A stretch of DNA of 47,910 bases from Sphingomonas corticis (GTDB taxonomy: Bacteria > Pseudomonadota > Alphaproteobacteria > Sphingomonadales > Sphingomonadaceae): NCBI RefSeq assembly GCF_012035195.1, contig NZ_JAAVJH010000017.1, positions 1 to 47,910 on the forward strand. Direction: 5' to 3'. The position numbers were made by a program, and so were the translations under genes. The notes under the pieces were generated by a model. The model was given only the letters and a program-made list of their open reading frames with translations, had not been told where the DNA came from and did not search any database. Below are positions 7,695 through 15,075 of the stretch, one piece after another. How positions within the stretch are numbered: position 1 is the stretch's first letter; every line of letters begins with the position of its first letter.

Positions 7695-8720
7695 TCAGGG
7701 CAGAAGCAGAGACGCATCGCCGTAGGAGTAGAAACGGTAGCCATTCTCGATGGCATGGGCGTAGGCCGCCTTCATCACATCCAGCCCCATCAGTGCCGAC
7801 ACCAGCATGAACAGCGTCGATCGCGGCAGGTGGAAGTTCGTTAGCAGGCCGTCGATCCCGCGGAAGCGGTAGCCCGGGGTGATGAAGATCGCGGTGTCGC
7901 CCTCGAACGGGCGGATGGTGCCGTCCTCGTCCGCGGCGCTCTCGATCAGGCGCAGGCTGGTGGTGCCGACCGCAATCACGCGCCCGCCGCCCGCGCGCAC
8001 CGCGTTCAGTTCGGCGGCGGTGGCGGGGTCGAGGCGGCCCCATTCGGCGTGCATGGCGTGGTCGTCCGTGTCCTCCGCCTTCACCGGCAGGAACGTGCCC
8101 GCGCCGACGTGCAGCGTCAGCGTGCGATGGGCGATGCCCGCGGCGTCCAGCGCGGCCATCAGCGCGGGCGTGAAGTGCAGCGCCGCCGTCGGCGCGGCGA
8201 CGGCGCCTGGCTGCGCGGCGAACATCGTTTGGTAATCGTCGGCGTCGCGCGCGTCGGGCGTGCGCTTTCCCGCGATATAGGGGGGCAGCGGCATCCGCCC
8301 GGCCCGCTCCAGCAGCAGCTCCACCGGCTCCTCGCCCAGGAAGTCGAGCGACAGGCTGCCGTCGGTGTGGCGCGTCGCCACGCGTGCCGACACGTCGGCG
8401 TCGAACGCGACGACGTCGCCGTCACGCAGGCGGCGGGCATTGCGCACGAACGCCTGCCAGCGGCGCGGACCCTCGCGCTTGTGCAGCGTCACGCCCACCC
8501 GCGCCTCGCCGCGGCGCCCGTCGAGCTGCGCGGGGATGACGCGGGTGTCGTTGAACACCAGCATGTCCCCGACGCGCAGCAGCGAGGGCAGCTCGGCGAC
8601 GACGCGGTCCGCCATCCCGCTTCGGTCGACATGCAGCAGCCGCGCCGCGTCGCGCGGCACGGCCGGGCGCAGCGCGATCCGCTCCGGCGGCAGCGCGAAA
8701 TCGAACAGGTCGACCTGCAT
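7695..8720 (-). CDS. queA: S-adenosylmethionine:tRNA ribosyltransferase-isomerase QueA
   Basis: 341 residues, the normal length. QueA transfers and isomerises the ribosyl part of S-adenosylmethionine onto 7-aminomethyl-7-deazaguanine in tRNA to make epoxyqueuosine, a late step of queuosine synthesis. The start MQVDLFDFALPPERIALRP is the typical QueA N-terminus, and ALHFTPALMAALDAAGI, HVGAGTFLPVKAED and LTNFHLPRSTLFMLVSALMG are family hallmarks. It follows the cyclophilin gene by 6 bp on the same strand. The usual partner tgt does not follow within the next genes; instead 176 bp without a convincing gene come next. Confidence 0.96.
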   Translation of the reverse strand: MQVDLFDFALPPERIALRPAVPRDAARLLHVDRSGMADRVVAELPSLLRVGDMLVFNDTRVIPAQLDGRRGEARVGVTLHKREGPRRWQAFVRNARRLRDGDVVAFDADVSARVATRHTDGSLSLDFLGEEPVELLLERAGRMPLPPYIAGKRTPDARDADDYQTMFAAQPGAVAAPTAALHFTPALMAALDAAGIAHRTLTLHVGAGTFLPVKAEDTDDHAMHAEWGRLDPATAAELNAVRAGGGRVIAVGTTSLRLIESAADEDGTIRPFEGDTAIFITPGYRFRGIDGLLTNFHLPRSTLFMLVSALMGLDVMKAAYAHAIENGYRFYSYGDASLLLP

Positions 8721-8726
8721 GTCGCC

Positions 8727-9491
8727 TCAGCGGCGGCGCGCGGGAGCCTTGCGCGCCGGCGCGGGCGCCTTCGCCGCGGTGCCGGGAAGCGTCGGCAGCG
8801 TCGCCGCGGGCGGCGCGGCGGCGGGCGCGGCGACGAAGGGCGGCGGGTTGTCGCTGGCGATATAGGCGTGGACGATGCGCGTCGGATCGGCGGGCGGCTC
8901 GCCCTTCTCGATCGCGTCGACATAGGCCATGCCCTCGATGACGCGGCCGAAGATGGTGTACTTGCGATCGAGCTGCAGCCGCGGCTGGAGGACGATGTAG
9001 AACTGGCTGTTGGCGCTGTTCTCGTCCTGCGCGCGCGCCGCTGCCACCGCGCCGCGCACGTGGGGCAGCGCGTTGAACTCCGCCTTCAGGTCGGGCAGCG
9101 TCGATCCGCCGGTGCCGTCGCCCTTGGGATCGCCGCCCTGGGCCATGAACCCCTCGATCACGCGGTGGAAGGTCAGGCCGTCGTAGAAGCGCTGGCGCGT
9201 CAGCGTCTTGATCCGCTCCACCGCCAGCGGCGCGACGTCCGGCCGCAACCAGATGCGCACGCGCCCGCCGGTCGACAGATCCAGCAGCCAGGTGTTGGCG
9301 GGATCGTTGATCGCCGGCGTGGGAACGGGCGCCGCCGCAGGGGTCGGGGTGGCCGTTGGCGGCGTGGCGGCGGGTTCCGCCGGAGCCTGCGTCGTCGTCA
9401 CCGGCCCGGGCGCGGCGGGCGGCGTCTGCGCCGCGGCGGGTGGGGTCAACGTGAAGGCGAGCGACGCGGCGAGGATGGCGAACGGACGCAT
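8727..9491 (-). CDS. secreted cyclophilin-type peptidyl-prolyl cis-trans isomerase
   Basis: 254 residues. A signal peptide is visible (MRPFAILAASLAFTLTPPAAAQ), followed by a Pro/Ala/Thr-rich linker to about residue 65. The cyclophilin domain follows, with FHRVIEGFMAQGGDPKGDGT, the active-site region of the family, NSQFYIVLQ and FGRVIEGMAYVDAI. A low-complexity basic tail (APARKAPARRR) closes the protein. It should act in the periplasm on prolyl peptide bonds of exported proteins. It lies between coaD and queA on the same strand and is probably part of that run, with 82 bp to coaD. Confidence 0.93.
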   Translation of the reverse strand: MRPFAILAASLAFTLTPPAAAQTPPAAPGPVTTTQAPAEPAATPPTATPTPAAAPVPTPAINDPANTWLLDLSTGGRVRIWLRPDVAPLAVERIKTLTRQRFYDGLTFHRVIEGFMAQGGDPKGDGTGGSTLPDLKAEFNALPHVRGAVAAARAQDENSANSQFYIVLQPRLQLDRKYTIFGRVIEGMAYVDAIEKGEPPADPTRIVHAYIASDNPPPFVAAPAAAPPAATLPTLPGTAAKAPAPARKAPARRR

Positions 9492-9573
9492 GGCGACTTT
9501 CGATGGGAAGGTGCAGGGATCTGGCGCGCGGTCTAGAACAGATCGCCGCTTGCGCCAACGTGAATGGATCGCG

Positions 9574-10080
9574 TCAGCTGCCGCGCCGCCCGATCCGGTC
9601 GATGCGCGCGACCACCTCCTCGCGCACGGCGGGGGTCACGAACTTGGCGATCTCGCCGCCGTAGATCGCGATCTCCTTCACCAGCTTGGACGCGATCGGC
9701 TGAAGGCTGACGTCGGCCATCAGGAAGACGGTCTCGATCCGCGCGTTCAGCTGCTGGTTCATGCCCGCCATCTGGTACTCGTACTCGAAATCGGCGACCG
9801 CGCGCAGGCCGCGCACGATCACGCTCGCGCCCTCGCGCTCGGCGAAGTCCATCAGCAGCGAATCGAAGGTGACGACGCGGATGTCGCCGTCCAGCGCCGC
9901 GACCTCGCGCTCGACGGTGGCGATCCGCTCCTCCACGGTGAACATCGGCGACTTGCTGGGGTTCGTCGTCACGCCGACCACCAGCGTATCGACCAGCTTC
10001 GCGCCGCGGCGGATGATGTCCATGTGGCCGAGCGTCAGCGGGTCGAACGTGCCGGGATAGACGCCGATGCGAGCCTTCAT
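9574..10080 (-). CDS. coaD: phosphopantetheine adenylyltransferase CoaD
   Basis: 168 residues. CoaD adenylates 4'-phosphopantetheine to dephospho-CoA, the fourth step of coenzyme A synthesis. The nucleotidyltransferase motif YPGTFDPLTLGHMDII holds the T/HxGH site, and RGLRAVADFEYEYQMAGMN is diagnostic of the family. The start codon lies directly next to the stop of ispA (10081), so the two are translationally adjacent. Confidence 0.97.
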   Translation of the reverse strand: MKARIGVYPGTFDPLTLGHMDIIRRGAKLVDTLVVGVTTNPSKSPMFTVEERIATVEREVAALDGDIRVVTFDSLLMDFAEREGASVIVRGLRAVADFEYEYQMAGMNQQLNARIETVFLMADVSLQPIASKLVKEIAIYGGEIAKFVTPAVREEVVARIDRIGRRGS

Positions 10081-10974
10081 TCAGCGGTCCCTCTCGATCA
10101 CGTAGCGGGCGATGGCGCGAAGCAGGTCGGCCTCGCGGCCGTAGTGGCGCAAATGGTCGATTGCCTGATCGACCAGCAGGCGCGACTGCGCGCGCGCGCG
10201 CTCGATGCCGAGGAGGGAGACGAAGGTCTCCTTCCCCTGCTCGCCGTCCTTGCGCAGCTTCTTGCCGGCCAGCTCCTCATCGCCTTCCACGTCCATCAGG
10301 TCGTCGACGATCTGGAAGGCGAGGCCGAGGTCGTGCGCGTAGCCGCGCAGCGAGCGGCGGCCGTCCTCGGCCACGCGGCCCAGGATCGCACCCGCCTCCA
10401 CCGCCGCGGCGATCAGCGCGCCGGTCTTCATCTGCTGCAACCGGGTGACGGTGCCGAGGTCGAAGCTGCCTCCGTCCGCGGCCAGGTCCATCGCCTGCCC
10501 CCCGGCCATGCCGGCGGGACCGGACGCGCGGGCGAGATCGGCCACCAGCTCGGCACGCACGAACGGGTCGGGGTGCGTCGCCGGGTCCGCCAGCACCTCG
10601 AAGGCGAGCGCGTGGAGGCAGTCGCCCGCCAGCACCGCGGTTGCCTCGTCATAGGCCTTGTGGACGGTCGCCTTGCCGTGGCGCAGGTCGTCGTCGTCCA
10701 TCGCGGGCAGGTCGTCGTGGATCAGCGAGTAGACGTGGATCGCCTCCAGCGCCACCGCCACGCGTCCGGCGGCCTCGCGCGAGACGTCGAACAGGCGCGC
10801 GGTGGCATGGACCAGCAGCGGGCGCAGCCGCTTGCCGCCGCCGATCGCGGCGTGTCGCATCGCCTGGTACAGCCGCGCCCGCGCGTCGTCGGGCACCGGC
10901 AGCAGCGAGTCGAAGCGGGAGTCGACATCGGTCTGCACCTCCGCCAGCGCATTGCGAAGCAGGGGATCGTTCAT
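10081..10974 (-). CDS. ispA: farnesyl/geranyl diphosphate synthase (polyprenyl synthetase)
   Basis: 297 residues from the ATG at 10974. It condenses isopentenyl diphosphate with allylic diphosphates for isoprenoid synthesis. GGGKRLRP binds diphosphate. The first aspartate-rich motif is IHDDLPAMDDDDLRHGK and the second is FQIVDDLMDVEGD. A start further upstream would run into xseB; the chosen ATG overlaps the xseB stop as ATGA, the classical coupled arrangement for xseB-ispA. In many genomes dxs follows; here coaD follows instead. Confidence 0.95.
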   Translation of the reverse strand: MNDPLLRNALAEVQTDVDSRFDSLLPVPDDARARLYQAMRHAAIGGGKRLRPLLVHATARLFDVSREAAGRVAVALEAIHVYSLIHDDLPAMDDDDLRHGKATVHKAYDEATAVLAGDCLHALAFEVLADPATHPDPFVRAELVADLARASGPAGMAGGQAMDLAADGGSFDLGTVTRLQQMKTGALIAAAVEAGAILGRVAEDGRRSLRGYAHDLGLAFQIVDDLMDVEGDEELAGKKLRKDGEQGKETFVSLLGIERARAQSRLLVDQAIDHLRHYGREADLLRAIARYVIERDR

Positions 10975-11222
10975 CCGGCAGCGAACGGCGTCGTGCCGGC
11001 GGGCGCACCATCGGCGCCCAGCCGGATCGATTCGATCCGCGCCTGCGCTGCGTCCAGCCGGGCCGCGCAATGCGCCCGCAGCGCGCTGCCGCGTTCGTAG
11101 AGGGCGATGGCGTCGTCCAGCGGGGTGTCACCCGATTCCAGCCGGCCGACGATCTGTTCCAGCTCCTTCAATGCCGCTTCGAACGACAGGCTATCGACGG
11201 CGGCGGGGGGCGGCTGATCCAT
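10971..11222 (-). CDS. xseB: exodeoxyribonuclease VII small subunit
   Basis: 83 residues, the normal size. The family core LSFEAALKELEQIVGRLES and TPLDDAIALYERGSAL is complete. XseB pairs with the XseA catalytic subunit to degrade single-stranded DNA; xseA is not in this window. Its stop overlaps the ispA start by 4 bp. It probably heads the minus-strand run xseB-ispA-coaD, with the cyclophilin gene and queA further on. Confidence 0.95.
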   Translation of the reverse strand: MDQPPPAAVDSLSFEAALKELEQIVGRLESGDTPLDDAIALYERGSALRAHCAARLDAAQARIESIRLGADGAPAGTTPFAAG

Positions 11223-11283
11223 GCGCGCGGCTATGGGGCACGCGCCATATCACGGTCAAGAAGAGCGCCTTGCCCGCCCGTTC

Positions 11284-12963
11284 CTACCATCCCTCCGCCG
11301 CACGCACCTCGGCGATCAGGTCCTTGCGGCTCAGCTTGCCGATCATCGTCTTGGGCAGCGCGTCGCGCACCACCACCGCGTCGGCGCGCTCGTGCTTGCC
11401 TACTTGCGGGTTGAGCCAGTCGCGAAGGACCACGCCGTCCGTCGCCGGGGCATCCGCCTCCAGCGTGACATAGGCGCGCACCCGTTCGCCCGAATAGGCG
11501 TCAGGAATGCCGATCACGAGCGCCTCGCGCACCGCGGGATGCTGGTGCAGCACCGTCTCGATCCGGCTGGGGAAGACCTTGAACCCGCCGACCGCGATCA
11601 TGTCCTTCAGCCGGTCGACGATCGTGACATAGCCGTCGGCGTCGATCGTGCCGACGTCGCCGGTGCGCAGCCAGCCGTCGACGAAGGCGGCGTCGTCCGC
11701 CTCCGCGCGGTTCCAATAGCCCGCCATCACCTGCGGCCCGGCGGCGACGATCTCGCCCGGCTGACCGGCGGGCGCCGGGCGGCGGGGATCCTCCTTGTCG
11801 ACAAGGCGCAGCCAGGTGCCGGGGATCGGCTGGCCGATCGTGCCGGGCTTCTGCTCGCCCTCGTAGGGATTCACCGTCAGCACGCCCGCGCTCTCCGACA
11901 GGCCGTACCCCTCGACCAGCGTCGATCCCGTCGCCGCCTCCCACCGCGCCTTCAGATCCGCGTTCAGCGCGGCGCCGCCGGAGATGCACGTGCGCAGCGA
12001 GGAGAGGTCCGTGCGCGCCAGCCGCGGGTGATCCAGCAGCGCCTGGTACATCGTCGGCACGCCGGGCAGCGCGGTCGCCTTCGTCCGCGCGATCGCGGCC
12101 AGCGCCTGCCCCGCGTCGAAGCGCGGCAGCAGCACGATCTCGCCCCCCGTCACGATCGTGCGGTTCATGACGCAGGTATTGGCGAAGACGTGGAACAGCG
12201 GCAGCACGCCGAGAATGCGGTCCGGCAGGTCGAAATGGGGATCGAGGCCGGCCACCTGCCGCGCGTTGGCCGCGACGTTGGCATGGGTCAGCACCGCGCC
12301 CTTGGGCGTGCCGGTGGTGCCGCCGGTGTACTGGATCAGCGCGGCGTCGCGGACGGGCTGAATCGCCGCCGCCGGATGCGCGCCGTCATTGTCGATCAGC
12401 GCGGAGAAGGCGGTGACGCGCGGGTCGGCGGGCCGTGTCGACACCTCCTTGCCACGGAACAGGCGGTAGAACAGCGACTTGCCGCCGGGCAGCGCGCCCG
12501 CCACCGAGCCGACCACGACCCGCTCCAGCGAGCTCTTCCCCAGTACCGCAAGCGCGGTCGGCAGTAGCGCGGTAGCGGACAGGGTGAACAGCAGCCGGGT
12601 GCCCGAATCCTCCACCTGGTGGACCAGCTCGTCCACCGAGTAGAGCGGCGAGAAGTTCACCACGGTCGCGCCCAGCCGCAGCGCACCGAAATAGGCGGCG
12701 AGGTAATGCGGCACGTTGGGTAGGAACATGCCGATCCGATCGCCCTTGCCATAGCCCATCCGGGCGAGCCCCGTCGCCACCCGCCGGGTGCCGTCGGCCA
12801 CCTCCGCATAGCTGTAGCGGCGGCCCATGAAGTCGATCAGCGGCCGTGCGGCGTGACGGCGGGCGCTGTTGTCGAACAATGCCGTCATCGACAGCGGCGG
12901 CACCGCCGTCGTCCACGGCCGGGGGTGGCGATAGCCGGCGCGCCAGTCGTGATGGTCCGTCAT
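11284..12963 (-). CDS. long-chain fatty acid--CoA ligase (AMP-binding family)
   Basis: 559 residues from the ATG at 12963 (MTDHHDWRAGY). The enzyme activates a carboxylic acid as acyl-AMP and transfers it to CoA. It has the P-loop-like ATP motif YTGGTTGTPKGAVLTHAN, the EGYGLSESAG adenylate motif, WLRTGDVGTIDADGYVTIVDR and the catalytic Lys near the C-terminus in PKTMIGKLSRKDL. It is most like FadD-type ligases, but substrate chain length cannot be read from the sequence. No signal peptide is seen, so it is cytosolic or peripheral to the membrane. It follows the small membrane-protein gene by 47 bp. Confidence 0.92.
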   Translation of the reverse strand: MTDHHDWRAGYRHPRPWTTAVPPLSMTALFDNSARRHAARPLIDFMGRRYSYAEVADGTRRVATGLARMGYGKGDRIGMFLPNVPHYLAAYFGALRLGATVVNFSPLYSVDELVHQVEDSGTRLLFTLSATALLPTALAVLGKSSLERVVVGSVAGALPGGKSLFYRLFRGKEVSTRPADPRVTAFSALIDNDGAHPAAAIQPVRDAALIQYTGGTTGTPKGAVLTHANVAANARQVAGLDPHFDLPDRILGVLPLFHVFANTCVMNRTIVTGGEIVLLPRFDAGQALAAIARTKATALPGVPTMYQALLDHPRLARTDLSSLRTCISGGAALNADLKARWEAATGSTLVEGYGLSESAGVLTVNPYEGEQKPGTIGQPIPGTWLRLVDKEDPRRPAPAGQPGEIVAAGPQVMAGYWNRAEADDAAFVDGWLRTGDVGTIDADGYVTIVDRLKDMIAVGGFKVFPSRIETVLHQHPAVREALVIGIPDAYSGERVRAYVTLEADAPATDGVVLRDWLNPQVGKHERADAVVVRDALPKTMIGKLSRKDLIAEVRAAEGW

Positions 12964-13010
12964 TGACACACGTGTAAGCGACGGGCGCCCCGCGTCAACA
13001 ACTCGGGCGA

Positions 13011-13226
13011 TCAGCGGACCAGTCGCTCCGCGGCGAAGGTCGCGGCGGCGGCCAACGCGTCCAGCGGCGGCGCCAGCGCGGCATCGATCCGCGGCGCATG
13101 GCCGCCATCGAAGGCGATGGAGAGCGTGCCGAAGGTCGGCTCGTCCCGGTTGGCGACGACCAGCAGCGCCAGCGCGGCGGCGGCGACGGCGGCACGGCGA
13201 CGACGGTAGTTCGGCTGCTGGTCCAT
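13011..13226 (-). CDS. small single-pass membrane protein
   Basis: 71 residues from the ATG at 13226, chosen because a perfect AGGAGG lies at 13231-13236 on the minus strand at proper spacing; the longer frame from 13256 lacks such a site. Residues 1-10 are polar and basic (MDQQPNYRRRR). One transmembrane helix follows (AAVAAAALALLVVA), then a mixed tail ending in a short Ala-rich helix. No family is recognised and no catalytic residues are evident. Confidence 0.6.
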   Translation of the reverse strand: MDQQPNYRRRRAAVAAAALALLVVANRDEPTFGTLSIAFDGGHAPRIDAALAPPLDALAAAATFAAERLVR

Positions 13227-13285
13227 CGGATCCTCCTGCCCGACGCCATAGACCATAAACGGCCGTCGCGACAGGGCCCGCGGGG

Positions 13286-14959
13286 TCAGGCGGCCAGCGC
13301 GGGCGTGGCCCAGCGCACGCGGTCGCGGCCCGCCTGCTTGGCCTCGAGCAGCGCCTGGTCGGCGCGGCGGTACAGCCGCGCCCAGTCGCTTTCCGAGGCG
13401 ACCACCGCCGCCTCGCTGCCGAGCGAGGCGGTGACGGTGAGATCGTAGGGCATTCGCGTCGCGCGCACCGCGTCCAGCACCTCTTGCGCCATCGCGTGGT
13501 CGTCGTCCGGCGCCAGGATGGCGAACTCCTCACCGCCGATGCGGGCCACCAGCGCGGGGGCGGGCGCCGCCGCCCGCAAGGCGCGGGCGAAGCGGCGCAG
13601 CACCTCGTCGCCGCGATCGTGCCCCAACGTGTCGTTGATGCGCTTGAAATGGTCGATGTCGGCCAGCACGAGGCGGCGCCGCTCCCGCCCGCCGATCGCC
13701 TCGCGCAGGAAGGCGCGGCGGTTGAGCAGCCCGGTCAGCGGGTCGGTGTCGGCCAGCGCCCGCGCCGCCGCCTCCCCCGCCATCGCCGCGTCACGCTCGT
13801 GCATCAGCAGGCGGATGCGATAGCTGATCGCGATGGCGGACATCAGCGCCTCCACGGTCATCGACGCCAGAGTCGAATTGTCGAGCAGGAAGCTGAGCTG
13901 CACGAAGCCGAACACGGAGGCGACGCGCACCGCGGCGAAGGCGATCGGCGCCGCCCAGGCGAGCGTGAAGATCCACAGATGGTTGCTGCGCAGCCGCCAC
14001 GCCCGCCACATCACCGCGGCGGTGAACGCCATCAGCACGAGGAAGGAGCCGCCGTACAGCGCGTCGAGCAGCCGCGCCTGCCACGGTGCGAGCAGCGCGA
14101 AGGCGATGCCGGCGGTGCCCAGCAGCGCGCACACCGCCACCGCCACACGTCCCGTCGCGCCGCGGAAGACGCGCGGCTCGAAGAACCAGCGCGCGAAGGC
14201 GACCGCCAGGATGCCGGTGGTCGCCAGCAGCAGGTAGTTGAGCCGGATGCGATCGGTGTTCGCGATGTCGATCCACCACGTCACCGCGCCCGAGGACGAG
14301 GCGGCATAGCCCGCCATCGCCACCAGCATCGCGCAATAGGCGAGCTGGAAGCGGTGCCGCAGGACGACGAAGAGCGACAGGTTGTAGACGACCAGCGCGA
14401 GGCTGAGGCCGCCGAATGCGGCGTACAGCGTGCCGAGCAGCAGGTTCGATCGCACCGCCTGTTCCGGCGTCGCGACGCGCGGATCGGCGACGATGCCGCG
14501 GATGTTGGTGGCGCCCTCCACCTTCCACAGCGCGGCGAGCGCGGGCACGCCGCGCACCGGGATCGGATCCTCGAACATCGCCCCCAGCTGGAGCGAGCGT
14601 GCGGCCGCGCGATCGTCGCGCACCCGGCTGACGGTCGCGCCGTCGGCGTAGAGGATCGTCAGCGTGGAGCGCCGCTGCCACAGGCTGGCGCTGCGCAGGC
14701 GGCGCGGCTCGGTGCCCGCACCCTGCGGCAGACGCGGGGCGAGGACGAAGAAGTCGCCCGCGCCGAAGCGCTGCTGCCGCGTCGCGCAATCGTAGCGGGG
14801 GTGCAGCGCCAGCATCTCCCGCGCGCCCTCGCCGGCGCGTGCCGGGGCGACGCAGACCGCGACGCGCGCGCCCACTTCGGCGTTCTGCGCCGTCGCCGGC
14901 GAGACCGCCAGTGCCAGCCACACGGCCACAAGCAGCTTCAGGAATCGACGCGGCCCCAT
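13286..14959 (-). CDS. 7TM diguanylate cyclase (GGDEF)
   Basis: 557 residues from the ATG at 14959. A signal peptide (FLKLLVAVWLALAVSPATAQ) leads to a periplasmic region of about 150 residues. Seven hydrophobic helices follow at about residues 175-375, the 7TMR-DISM arrangement, then a cytoplasmic GGDEF domain. The domain has DPLTGLLNRRAF, LADIDHFKRINDTLGHDRGD and the active motif GGEEF, so it should make cyclic di-GMP. The RxxD inhibitory site expected five residues before GGEEF is absent (APALVARIGGEEF), which suggests no product inhibition at that site. It lies 116 bp downstream of clpA on the same strand. Confidence 0.92.
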   Translation of the reverse strand: MGPRRFLKLLVAVWLALAVSPATAQNAEVGARVAVCVAPARAGEGAREMLALHPRYDCATRQQRFGAGDFFVLAPRLPQGAGTEPRRLRSASLWQRRSTLTILYADGATVSRVRDDRAAARSLQLGAMFEDPIPVRGVPALAALWKVEGATNIRGIVADPRVATPEQAVRSNLLLGTLYAAFGGLSLALVVYNLSLFVVLRHRFQLAYCAMLVAMAGYAASSSGAVTWWIDIANTDRIRLNYLLLATTGILAVAFARWFFEPRVFRGATGRVAVAVCALLGTAGIAFALLAPWQARLLDALYGGSFLVLMAFTAAVMWRAWRLRSNHLWIFTLAWAAPIAFAAVRVASVFGFVQLSFLLDNSTLASMTVEALMSAIAISYRIRLLMHERDAAMAGEAAARALADTDPLTGLLNRRAFLREAIGGRERRRLVLADIDHFKRINDTLGHDRGDEVLRRFARALRAAAPAPALVARIGGEEFAILAPDDDHAMAQEVLDAVRATRMPYDLTVTASLGSEAAVVASESDWARLYRRADQALLEAKQAGRDRVRWATPALAA

Positions 14960-15075
14960 GCCGTGGGGCCTAGGGGGCGGATCGACAATTTTGCGTAAAC
15001 CGCGCGGTGACGACGGATACGGCGCGCGGTCGAAGGGGGGCGGAGCGGCCGCGCCGGGCCGCCCCGCCGGGTCGC

